Source of the DNA: JAKAVK01 sp964419095
GTDB lineage: Archaea; Micrarchaeota; Micrarchaeia; Micrarchaeales; CABMGC01
Reading direction: 5' to 3'
Length of the DNA stretch: 8,391 nucleotides
NCBI GenBank assembly: GCA_964419095.1
Contig: CAYQOG010000032.1
Span: 1-8,391, forward strand
The notes under the pieces were generated by a model. That model did no database searches and had not been told where the DNA came from. It saw only the letters and a list, made by a program, of their open reading frames with translations. Positions 1 through 6,325 of the stretch are shown here, piece by piece. The position numbers and the translations under genes were made by a program. The number at the start of each line of letters is the position of its first letter. Position 1 is the stretch's first letter.

Positions 1-1373
1 GCGTTGTTGACTATGACATTGACTGGGTTGGAGATGACGCTTTCTGGTGAGCTTGCGGAATCGGATATCTGCAGCTCGAAGTTGTATACGCCTGAGTTGC
101 TCGATGTTGTAGTGACGAAGTTGCAGTTCTGGCTTGTCGCAGGCGAGCAGTCTGCTGAGCTACTGTAGGCGTTTGCGCTTGGAGCCTCCTCAAGCCATTG
201 GTATGAGTAGGGTGTAGTTCCTCCGCCGGCTGATGCCCCATTTATTACGGCAGTGTGGCCCTGTACTATGGTGTTTGTTGCTGGTGTGGTGGACCCAGCC
301 AGCACCAGCGCATTGTTTACAACAACGTTCGATGCCACTGAATTAACGCTATTGCCCCTTGTGTCGCTCGCCTTGAGTATGAAGCTGTATGAACCTGTTG
401 TTGTGGTGGTGCCGCTGTAGAATACGCAGGTGCTTGTCGTAGGCGCAGTGCAGCCTCCGGCATTGCCATAGCCGCCACCGCCATAAGCCTGAAGCCACTG
501 GTATGTGTAAGGAGGTCCGCCGCCTGATGCGCCAGTGTCCGTTATAGTGACTCCCTGGCCCTGGTCTATCGTATAGCTGGTAGGCGAAGGCGCAGCCAGT
601 GAGAGAGGCGTATTTGAGACGACGTAATTGAGTGTCAATGTGCCTGGCGCATGGGCGGTCAGGGTCGTGGAGGAAGCCGAGGTGCTTCCCAATACCACGT
701 TTCCCGAAGTTGACCATGAGCTGAAAAGGTATCCAGGATAGGCGCCTGCGCCAACCGAGTATCTTATCCCGGTGAGTAGATTCACCCGGGAACCGCTTGA
801 ATAGCTCACTCCCTGAATGACTATGCTCCCTCCCCCGTTGGTCGTGACGAGGTTTACGGGTATTATCAGCCCAAGTGATGAGAGCGCCACGAATGCCGTT
901 GCAGTGCCTGTTGTGCTGTAGAGAGTGTTGGCGCACAAAGGCGAGCATATCTGGTAGTTAATGGAGAATGGGAAATTTAGCTGGACTCCGGATCCGGGAC
1001 TGTAGCCCAGCAATGTTGCGTTGCATATTTCCTGCGTGCCTTGAGGCGCGTTGGATGGGTAGCATGCCCCTAGATACTTGCCTTGCGGGAAAAATGATGA
1101 GGTTATCGAAAAGGAATTGGCGGGGAAATATAGCTTTGTTCCAAGATTGTTTATGAATACCAGGGTCACTGTGGATCCGACGCTGTTCGTGATGAACGCC
1201 AGGGTTTGGCACTGGATGGTCGGGCTGATGTAGCATGAGGAAGGAGAATATGTGCTCGTTCCTTTCGAGAATATGAATATGGAGATGACCACTAGGAAGA
1301 CCGTGATCATTATCAATGACCATGCGTAGGTTGTGATGAACTCTATCGCCGACTGACCTTTCAGCTTATCCAT
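1..1373 (-). CDS. Pilin/archaellin-signal surface protein with Ig-like repeats (partial, C-terminus off the left edge)
   Basis: An open frame of 457 codons starts at the ATG at 1373-1371 and runs off the window without a stop. The start MDKLKG is followed by QSAIEFITTYAW and a hydrophobic helix to about residue 35. This is a class III signal: basic-Gly before the cleavage point, Glu at mature position 5, then the helix that anchors pilins and archaellins or assembles them. Residues 40-165 form a Cys-containing Ser/Thr/Asn-rich region. Residues 168-253 resemble an InlB-B/Flg_new-like beta repeat (GVSYSSGSRVNLL, then YPGYLFSSW). Two Ig/PKD-like repeats of 102 residues follow (254-355 and 356-457), each with a PYxYQWL motif and a Cys-x7-Cys pair. 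The protein is far longer than a normal pilin, so it is probably a surface adhesin or cell-envelope component exported by the pilin pathway. A TTG at 1379 is an alternative start, but the ATG sits ideally before the signal. The exact role is unknown. Confidence 0.85.
   Translation of the reverse strand, partial: MDKLKGQSAIEFITTYAWSLIMITVFLVVISIFIFSKGTSTYSPSSCYISPTIQCQTLAFITNSVGSTVTLVFINNLGTKLYFPANSFSITSSFFPQGKYLGACYPSNAPQGTQEICNATLLGYSPGSGVQLNFPFSINYQICSPLCANTLYSTTGTATAFVALSSLGLIIPVNLVTTNGGGSIVIQGVSYSSGSRVNLLTGIRYSVGAGAYPGYLFSSWSTSGNVVLGSTSASSTTLTAHAPGTLTLNYVVSNTPLSLAAPSPTSYTIDQGQGVTITDTGASGGGPPYTYQWLQAYGGGGYGNAGGCTAPTTSTCVFYSGTTTTTGSYSFILKASDTRGNSVNSVASNVVVNNALVLAGSTTPATNTIVQGHTAVINGASAGGGTTPYSYQWLEEAPSANAYSSSADCSPATSQNCNFVTTTSSNSGVYNFELQISDSASSPESVISNPVNVIVNN
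3..308 (-). repeat. Ig/PKD-like protein repeat 2 of the surface protein
   Basis: This segment encodes 102 residues (356-457). It begins LVLAGSTTPA and ends NPVNVIVNN at the window edge. It contains QGH, GASAGGG, PYSYQWLEE, a Cys pair at 409 and 417 with the same x7 spacing, and YNFELQISDSASSPES. The equal length and register with repeat 1 suggest that further copies may follow outside the window. Confidence 0.75.
309..614 (-). repeat. Ig/PKD-like protein repeat 1 of the surface protein
   Basis: This segment encodes 102 residues (254-355 of the protein). It begins NTPLSLAAPSP and ends VASNVVVNNA. It shares with the next repeat the order QG, GAS-GGG, PYTYQWL, C-x7-C, a YSFILKASD-like strand and a closing VxVNNA. 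The Cys pair is at residues 308 and 316. The repeat is a protein-level domain copy; the DNA of the two copies has diverged. Confidence 0.75.
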
Positions 1374-1402
1374 GTCCAACCATCAGTAACTCAACAAAAA
1401 GG

Positions 1403-1412
1403 CATATATAAG
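1403..1412 (-). promoter_or_regulatory. TATA box of the surface-protein gene
   Basis: On the minus strand this reads CTTATATATG, preceded by a purine-rich GGAGAAA that could serve as BRE. Its centre lies 34 nt before the ATG at 1373, so transcription should start about 7 nt before the ATG. A short T-run on the minus strand (1396-1400) lies just downstream and could also help end trm5 transcription. Confidence 0.65.
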
Positions 1413-1424
1413 TTTCTCCTTTCA

Positions 1425-2459
1425 CTACGCATGCCTGGAAACCCTGAAATCAAGTCCGATTTCCACCTGCCTTGAGGAGTAGGTCCTCACTATGCGCCTC
1501 TTCAAGATCCTGATTTGCGCGTTCCTGGCAGAAAAGAAGGCCTTTAGCTTCCCGATTTGATATGAATAAGGGTCATCGGCATCTGAGAAGGCGTAATAGT
1601 GTATTATGCAACTCCTTTTCGCCATTCTTAGAGCGGCATGGAGGAATTGGTAGGCGTTGGTTGGAAGCGGCATCACTATCCTGTCCGCAAACCCTTTGTA
1701 CTTGCCACTCTGCCTTTTTGCATCTCCAAGTACTGCGCTTACGTTTCCAAGTCTGTTCAGGCTGATATTTCGGAGCAACTCCTTGTATGCATTCCCGTTC
1801 AATTCCATGGCAACAACCTTTGAATCGGGATGCTCTTTTGCTATGAGTATTGCAAACGGGCCTATTCCTGCGAACATGACTATAACATTCTCTTGGTCTG
1901 CCGCAGATTCGGACACTCTTTTCCTCTCATATGCGAGCCTGGGCGAGAAGAACGATTTCCGTATATCGGTGCCGAGCGTGATTCCATTCTCCCTGTAAAG
2001 TATCTCGTATCCGCGCTTTCCGGCAACATGTTTGAATTTCCTGGTTCTGTATAATCCAGATACTGCCCCGCTTTTCCTGACCACCCTCTGTACGTTCTTG
2101 TTGACCGACATTATGACCTTGGCGATCTTTCTTGCCGTTGCGGGATCGGCGTCCACCACGGCCGTGTCTCCGATCTGGTCGTAGCTCTTGGTCGCTTTAT
2201 CGTAGTTTTCCTTGCCAAGCTTAGTCATTAGCAGCTTCCTGTAGTCCTTATGCACTGTGGATCTCTTGAAATGCATTTTTGCGGGAACTGCGCCCAGTTT
2301 GAGAAGCTCCTTCCTTTCCTTTTCATCAATGCCGATAACAGGAAAGTATATAAAAGAGTTTCTCCTAACTACATTGTGTTGTTTATCCATTAGCTTATGC
2401 GCTTTTAGGTAAGCCCTCGTGGCTTCGGCGCTTTGAGCTTTGGTCATGATGCCGATCAT
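1425..2459 (-). CDS. trm5: tRNA (guanine37-N1)-methyltransferase, Trm5 type
   Basis: Class I SAM-dependent enzyme expected to form m1G at position 37 of tRNAs, which prevents +1 frameshifting. The 344-residue length fits archaeal Trm5b. An N-terminal D1-like part (about 8-60) ends near YFPVIGID. The D2 part contains SYDQIGDTAVV (92-102) and GLYRTRKFKHVAG (135-147). The Rossmann core has FSPRLAYER (171-179), the SAM-binding loop FAGIGPFAI (196-204), VVAMELN (215-221), GDA (245-247) and RIVMPLP (260-266), then IHYYAF and RRIVRTYSSR. The usual NxP-type motif reads MPLP here. A TYW2/Taw2-type role is less likely given the PLP motif. The longest ATG start is at 2459, but Met5 at 2447 fits the upstream TATA box better (30 nt against 18 nt). 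The gene is divergent from spt5; the surface-protein gene follows 51 nt downstream with its own promoter. Confidence 0.9.
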   Translation of the reverse strand: MIGIMTKAQSAEATRAYLKAHKLMDKQHNVVRRNSFIYFPVIGIDEKERKELLKLGAVPAKMHFKRSTVHKDYRKLLMTKLGKENYDKATKSYDQIGDTAVVDADPATARKIAKVIMSVNKNVQRVVRKSGAVSGLYRTRKFKHVAGKRGYEILYRENGITLGTDIRKSFFSPRLAYERKRVSESAADQENVIVMFAGIGPFAILIAKEHPDSKVVAMELNGNAYKELLRNISLNRLGNVSAVLGDAKRQSGKYKGFADRIVMPLPTNAYQFLHAALRMAKRSCIIHYYAFSDADDPYSYQIGKLKAFFSARNAQIRILKRRIVRTYSSRQVEIGLDFRVSRHA

Positions 2460-2470
2460 GCAGGAGAGAC

Positions 2471-2483
2471 ATATACTTAAAGG
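2471..2483. promoter_or_regulatory. Shared, near-symmetric TATA element between trm5 and spt5
   Basis: The sequence reads ATATACTTAAAGG on plus and CCTTTAAGTATAT on minus, so it resembles a TATA box either way. Its centre at 2477 is 31 nt before the spt5 TTG at 2508, and 30 nt before the trm5 Met5 codon at 2447. No other clear TATA box is seen in the 48-nt spacer; a T6 run at 2485-2490 (minus sense) is a weak alternative for trm5 starting at 2459. Confidence 0.5.
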
Positions 2484-2498
2484 CTAAAAAAGCAACCG

Positions 2499-2504
2499 GG
2501 TGAT
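2499..2504 (+). promoter_or_regulatory. Shine-Dalgarno-like GGTGAT before the spt5 TTG start
   Basis: GGTGAT matches the complement of the archaeal 16S rRNA 3' end and lies 3 nt before the TTG at 2508, which is closer than usual. The inferred transcript start (about 2504) would leave most of it untranscribed, so it may be fortuitous. Confidence 0.3.
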
Positions 2505-2507
2505 GTA

Positions 2508-2954
2508 TTGTACTTCGTTGTAAGGGTAACGTCAAGCCAGGAGAAGATAACCGCGGACATATTGGAGAATAAGGTGCAGAAGGGCGGCAGCGGAGTCTAC
2601 GCCATTGTGCTCCTTGAAGGAATGCGCGGCTACCTCATAGTAGAGGCTGAGAACGAGCTTGCATGCCGTGAATTGGTAATGAACGAGCCGCATGTAAAGG
2701 GAGTCCTTCCGACTGCGCTGTCTGAGGAGGACCTTGACAAGATGCTTGTCACGAAGAAGCACGCCCAGGAGATCGGAGTCAATGATGTCGTGGAGTTCCT
2801 TGCGGGGCCTTTCAAAGGCTACAAGGCAAAGGTCATCAAGATAGACCAGTCAAAGGAAGAGATAACAGTGGAGTTGATGGATGTGGCTGTGCCGATACCC
2901 GTCACAACGAAATCGAACATGGCGCGTGTAATCGAGAAAGCAGAGGCTGTATGA
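2508..2954 (+). CDS. spt5: Transcription elongation factor Spt5 (archaeal NusG)
   Basis: Universal transcription elongation factor. Its NGN domain binds the RNA polymerase clamp together with Spt4, and its KOW domain contacts RNA or the ribosome. The 148-residue length is normal for archaeal Spt5. The NGN domain covers about residues 1-85, beginning MYFVVRVTSSQEK and containing RGYLIVEAE and PHVKGVLP. The KOW domain covers about 92-125 (NDVVEFLAGPFKGYKAKVIK). The start is a TTG at 2508; the family's usual N-terminus (M-[IYF]-V-R-T-[TS]-x-x-QE) begins exactly here. An ATG five nucleotides earlier (2503) is out of frame and stops after six codons. The gene is followed after one base by rpl11, a classical pairing. 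The secE gene that often precedes spt5 in archaea is absent; trm5 is divergent instead. Confidence 0.95.
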   Translation: MYFVVRVTSSQEKITADILENKVQKGGSGVYAIVLLEGMRGYLIVEAENELACRELVMNEPHVKGVLPTALSEEDLDKMLVTKKHAQEIGVNDVVEFLAGPFKGYKAKVIKIDQSKEEITVELMDVAVPIPVTTKSNMARVIEKAEAV

Positions 2955-2955
2955 A

Positions 2956-3423
2956 ATGGCTGAAGTCGTAATAAACGGATTGATTGAGGGAGGAAAGGCT
3001 ACCGGAGGAGCGCCTTTCGGACCGGCACTCGGCCCTCTCGGAGTCAATGTCACGAACATAATAAACGAGATAAATGCAAAGACATCGGCTTACGAGGGAA
3101 TAAAGGTTCCTGTGAAGGTAATAGTCGAAACGACCAACAAGTCCTTCAGGATAGAGGTCGGTGCGCCGCCGACAAGCGCGCTTATATTGAAAGAGATCGG
3201 CATACAGAAGGGATCGAAAGTCAAGGAAGAGGTCGCGGGAAACATAACGCTTGAACAGGTAAAGAAAGTGGCAAAGTCAAAAGAAGCTTCGCTTTATGGA
3301 AACTCGCTTGCATCAAGGGTAAACCAAGTTCTGGGCACATGCAAGAGCATGAACGTCACATGCGAAGGCAGCGACGCGATGGAAATGATCGCCAAGATAA
3401 AGAAAGGAACCGTGAAGGTATAA
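2956..3423 (+). CDS. rpl11: Ribosomal protein uL11 (L11)
   Basis: Large-subunit protein of the GTPase-associated centre, binding 23S rRNA and contributing to translation-factor GTPase activity. The 155-residue length is close to the archaeal norm. The N-terminal domain shows the hallmark GGAPFGPALGPLGVN (about 17-31), followed by VNVTNIINEINAKT and VPVKVIVE. The C-terminal rRNA-binding domain carries KEIGIQKGS, then an Ala/Lys helix and the family-like ending VNQVLGTCKSMNVTCEG. The ATG lies one base after the spt5 stop, so the two are almost certainly co-transcribed and probably translationally coupled. A GAGG at 2943-2946 may be its ribosome binding site. The usual downstream rpl1, rpl10 and rpl12 genes do not follow; an isoprenoid gene does. 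Confidence 0.96.
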   Translation: MAEVVINGLIEGGKATGGAPFGPALGPLGVNVTNIINEINAKTSAYEGIKVPVKVIVETTNKSFRIEVGAPPTSALILKEIGIQKGSKVKEEVAGNITLEQVKKVAKSKEASLYGNSLASRVNQVLGTCKSMNVTCEGSDAMEMIAKIKKGTVKV

Positions 3424-3481
3424 ACATCAAGCATATCCGACTTTCCGCCCAAGACGTCCAATCAACGAATCCTGCAATTAC

Positions 3482-3489
3482 TTTAAATC
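3482..3489 (+). promoter_or_regulatory. TATA box of the isoprenyl diphosphate synthase gene
   Basis: TTTAAATC within TACTTTAAATCC, centred about 35 nt before the ATG at 3521, giving a leader of roughly 8-9 nt. The 11-nt string TACTTTAAATC also forms the promoter of the membrane-protein gene at the right end. The rest of the 97-nt gap after rpl11 shows no hairpin and no T-run terminator. Confidence 0.6.
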
Positions 3490-3520
3490 CTTATCAGTAA
3501 ATAGGTAAAAGCGCGTTGAC

Positions 3521-4543
3521 ATGAATTTCAAGGAGTACATAGAGAGCATCAGGACTCCGGTATACTCGGAAATAATGAAGTACATACCGCTCAAGGAGCC
3601 GCTGGAGCACTATAGGATATCCAGGGATTACAGCGAGAGGATGGGAAGCTACCGGAGGCCAGGACTTCTAATGCTCTGCGGCCAGATGTTCGGCGCAGAC
3701 AAAGACGAACTTGTTCTTCCAGGAGCAGCAATGCAGATATCCGAGGACTGGATACTTATCCACGATGACATAGAGGACAACTCGGAGATGAGAAGGGGGA
3801 AGCCCGCGCTGCACAAGTTGTATGGAAGCGAGATAGCGATAAACGCCGGCGATGGCGTGCATATCTCGATGTGGAAAATACTGAAGGACTACATAGTAGA
3901 GGTAGGCATAGAAAAAGGCGGAAGGGTATACGACAAGTTCTACGACATGCTCGAGCAGACGGTCGAGGGGCAGTATGTTGAAACCGATTTCATATACAAC
4001 GTGCATAGCCTCGAAAAGGCCACAGAGGAGTTATACTTCAGGATAATCCAGAGCAAGACCTGCTATTACACGGTATACGGGCCTATGCAGCTAGGCGCGA
4101 TGGCCGCAGGGAGGGACGAGAAGACGCAGAATGCTTTGCGCGAAGTCGGAGAGCCTGCAGGCGTAGCGTTCCAGATAACTGACGACATACTTGACATGAC
4201 GGCTGACGAGAAGGTCTTCGGAAAGAAGAGATTCGGAGACATATACGAGGGTAAGCTGACCCTGATAATACTGCACGCATACAAGAACGCAACAAAGGAT
4301 GAGAGAACAAAACTTGATGTAATATACAAAAAGAGGAGGGAACAGAAGTCGCAGGATGAGATAAACTTCGTTATAGGGCTGATTGAAAAGTACAAGAGCC
4401 TTGATTACGCGAGAAAAGTTGCTGAGAAATATGGCGAGAAAGCAAAGGTCGCGGTAAAGAAGCACGGTGCCACCTTTCCTGACAACGATTACAAGAAGAT
4501 ACTACTCTCGGCACTCGAGGAGCTCTACGTGCGCAAGTACTAA
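3521..4543 (+). CDS. Trans-isoprenyl diphosphate synthase (geranylgeranyl diphosphate synthase-like)
   Basis: All-alpha prenyltransferase that adds isopentenyl diphosphate to an allylic diphosphate; in archaea this mainly supplies C20 chains for ether lipids. The length of 340 residues fits the family. The first Asp-rich motif is DDIED (82-86) within LIHDDIEDNSEMRRG, the second is DDILD (221-225) after FQIT. RRGKP (91-95), a Lys-Thr pair (179-180) and GDIYEGKLTL (239-248) are also present. Trp77 is five residues before the first Asp-rich motif; a bulky aromatic there usually limits the product to about C15-C20. The normal GGKxxRP IPP-binding motif reads MGSYRRP (41-47), with Ser in place of Lys. 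The gene has its own promoter after rpl11. Its stop overlaps the convergent carbamoyltransferase gene by 4 nt. Chain length cannot be fixed from sequence alone. Confidence 0.9.
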   Translation: MNFKEYIESIRTPVYSEIMKYIPLKEPLEHYRISRDYSERMGSYRRPGLLMLCGQMFGADKDELVLPGAAMQISEDWILIHDDIEDNSEMRRGKPALHKLYGSEIAINAGDGVHISMWKILKDYIVEVGIEKGGRVYDKFYDMLEQTVEGQYVETDFIYNVHSLEKATEELYFRIIQSKTCYYTVYGPMQLGAMAAGRDEKTQNALREVGEPAGVAFQITDDILDMTADEKVFGKKRFGDIYEGKLTLIILHAYKNATKDERTKLDVIYKKRREQKSQDEINFVIGLIEKYKSLDYARKVAEKYGEKAKVAVKKHGATFPDNDYKKILLSALEELYVRKY

Positions 4544-6267
4544 ACCTTCTCAACGTGGAAGTTTCCTATCGAGAGGCTGGTGGCTCCCGTATTCATCAGC
4601 GTCCAGAGCGCATCCTCAGGATCCATGACCATCGGCTTGCCGTGCTTGTTAAGGCTTGTGTTCAACATTGCGCCGATCCCGTTTCCTTTCCTGACCCTTT
4701 CCATCAGCTCCCTGTAGAGTTTGTTCTCGTCGCCGAGCATCTGCGGACGTGTAGTCCTGTCTATATGCGATGCGGCTACAAGTTCTTCGTAGCACCCCTC
4801 CCTTATCTTGTAGCCCACGGTCATGAACTTGTTGGTGCGTATGCAAGGGTCGAGCAGCTTCCTTGCATCCTCCTCGAGTATAGTGCTGGCAAAGGGCTGG
4901 TAGTACGGCCTCTTCTTGATAATCAGGTTGAGCCTGCTCCTGTTCTCGTTGTCGTTTGGAAGGGCGAGCACGCTCCTTGCCCCAAGCGCCCTGGGCCCGA
5001 ATTCCATCCTTCCCTGGAACCAGAGCATTATCTCTCCCCTGTCCAGCATCTTGTCGGCGGTATACTTTGCTATGTCGCTCACCTCCTCATAGCGTATCTT
5101 TTTATGGCGCCTGTACTTTTCCAGAACGCCCTCTATCTTGCCGTCCGAGTATTCGGGCCCGTAGTATATGCTCCTTACCTGCTTCTCGTTGAATCTGCCG
5201 TTCTCCTCGAAATCGACGTAGTATGCAGCTCCTAGCGCAAGCCCGCCGTCGCCCATCTGCGGGGCTATGAAGAAGCCCTTTACTTCAGGCAGCTCGTTTA
5301 TCCTCATGTTTATTATTATATTTGAAAAGAGGCCTCCGGCAACTGCGACGTTGTGTATGCCAGTTTCCTTGGTATACTGCCTGACGATCTTGAGCACCTG
5401 TCCCTCCACGTGCTTCTGCACGGAGTATGCGAACGCCTCCCTGCTGCTTTTCCAGAGCAGCGTGTTCCTGAAATGCTCCCCGAGCAGGAATTCGTATTTT
5501 ATCCCCGATTCGCTTACAAGCTGCTTCTTCTTCTCGTCGTATCTTGAGAACCTTTCAAGCTCCCTCATCTCCGTGGGATATGAATAAGCTGCAAGGCTCA
5601 TGAGTTTCCCCTCATCCTCGCTGAAGCGCATGTCGCAGGCGATGGTCGCAGCTCCGTAAAGTATTCCGAGGCTGGCACCCGCCCTGAACTCATTGATCCG
5701 TGTGAGCTCGCCCTTCTCGCCTATCGATACGGAACCGCATATCCCGTCTCCAGAAGCATCAAGCGTCAAGACAAGCGCATCCTTGAATCCCGATGCGTAG
5801 TATGCGCTTGCCGCGTGAGCGGTATGGTGCTCCACAAGGACAACCTTCTTCTCGATTCCGTTCTGTTTGAGCTTTCCGCTCATTACGGACTTTCCCACGC
5901 CCATGCCGATCGGCTTCCAGAGCCATCGCGGCCTCTGTTCCTGCATCGCCTTGAAGACCAAATTCGAGAGCTGCATGCTCAGGTAGGAGGGTTTGGGTAT
6001 CTCCCTCCTGAAGAGCTTCCTCCTCCTGACGTCGATTCCAGGAAAGATCCTCGTGAAGATGGCAGCTCCGTCAAGCCTTGCCACCGCAACCGTTTCTATT
6101 TCATCTGCCTCGGAGAATTTCGAAAGGTATTTTATGGAATTGGAAGGGAAGCCGACGTCGTTTTTCAGCTTGGTGAAGCGCTCCTCGTTTATGGCGCTTA
6201 TGACCTTGCCCCTGTCCACGAGTGCTGCGCCGCTGTCATGACCATCGTGCACTCCAAGTACTGGCAT
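4540..6267 (-). CDS. Carbamoyltransferase of the NodU/CmcH family
   Basis: Enzymes of this family transfer a carbamoyl group from carbamoyl phosphate, through carbamoyl-AMP, to a hydroxyl of a sugar or small molecule. The 575-residue length is typical. The N-terminal Kae1/HypF-like domain begins MPVLGVHDGHDSGAALV and has EERFTKLKNDVGFP (28-41), the metal-binding VEHHTAHAASAYY (145-157), LDASGDG (169-175), EGKLMSLAAY (219-228) and GDGGLALGAA (339-348). The C-terminal domain has GRMEFGPRALGARS (419-432), PYYQPFASTIL and LNTSLNKHGKPMVMDPEDA. All key motifs look intact. The ATG at 6267 is preferred over the TTG just before it (6270), because family members begin within a few residues of this point and the TATA box lies 32 nt upstream. 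The putative GT-C gene is upstream on the same strand, suggesting a surface-glycan substrate; this is inference. A tRNA-modifying (TsaD) or HypF role is unlikely given the full NodU architecture. Confidence 0.92.
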   Translation of the reverse strand: MPVLGVHDGHDSGAALVDRGKVISAINEERFTKLKNDVGFPSNSIKYLSKFSEADEIETVAVARLDGAAIFTRIFPGIDVRRRKLFRREIPKPSYLSMQLSNLVFKAMQEQRPRWLWKPIGMGVGKSVMSGKLKQNGIEKKVVLVEHHTAHAASAYYASGFKDALVLTLDASGDGICGSVSIGEKGELTRINEFRAGASLGILYGAATIACDMRFSEDEGKLMSLAAYSYPTEMRELERFSRYDEKKKQLVSESGIKYEFLLGEHFRNTLLWKSSREAFAYSVQKHVEGQVLKIVRQYTKETGIHNVAVAGGLFSNIIINMRINELPEVKGFFIAPQMGDGGLALGAAYYVDFEENGRFNEKQVRSIYYGPEYSDGKIEGVLEKYRRHKKIRYEEVSDIAKYTADKMLDRGEIMLWFQGRMEFGPRALGARSVLALPNDNENRSRLNLIIKKRPYYQPFASTILEEDARKLLDPCIRTNKFMTVGYKIREGCYEELVAASHIDRTTRPQMLGDENKLYRELMERVRKGNGIGAMLNTSLNKHGKPMVMDPEDALWTLMNTGATSLSIGNFHVEKV

Positions 6268-6294
6268 CAAATCGCTCGAATATGGGACGCGAAA

Positions 6295-6303
6295 GCTTAA
6301 ATC
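6295..6303 (-). promoter_or_regulatory. TATA box of the carbamoyltransferase gene
   Basis: Minus strand GATTTAAGC, preceded by AATAAAGT. Its centre is 32 nt before the ATG at 6267, giving a leader of about 5 nt. It lies in the 58-nt gap after the membrane-protein gene, so the carbamoyltransferase can be expressed independently even though readthrough is possible. Confidence 0.55.
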
Positions 6304-6325
6304 ACTTTATTGCGCCTGTCCGGAT

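Noticed and set aside
193..531. DNA-level direct repeats, considered as a CRISPR-like or recombination repeat
   Set aside because: The similar stretches (around 193-240 and 490-531) are the PYxYQWL codons of the two protein domain repeats, with many substitutions and no regular short spacing.
349..1323. Two open minus-strand frames (349-948 and 958-1323) in the left region
   Set aside because: They are out of frame with the long uninterrupted frame from the ATG at 1373, which encodes a recognisable signal and repeats. Their translations are His/Arg-rich and without domain sense.
3424..3520. Possible small RNA or terminator after rpl11
   Set aside because: No stable hairpin or T-run is visible; only the TATA box at 3482-3489 stands out.
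4066..4465. Several minus-strand open frames opposite the isoprenyl diphosphate synthase
   Set aside because: They overlap the second Asp-rich motif region of a well-supported gene; hydrophobic runs in them arise from reading its Lys/Glu/Asp codons in antisense.
4555..5235. 226-codon plus-strand open frame inside the carbamoyltransferase gene
   Set aside because: It is antisense to a gene with all NodU-family motifs intact, has no promoter or family resemblance, and looks like a codon-bias shadow.
5815..6300. 161-codon plus-strand open frame opposite the carbamoyltransferase N-terminus
   Set aside because: Antisense shadow of the VEHHTAHAAS and N-terminal coding region; no recognisable domain.
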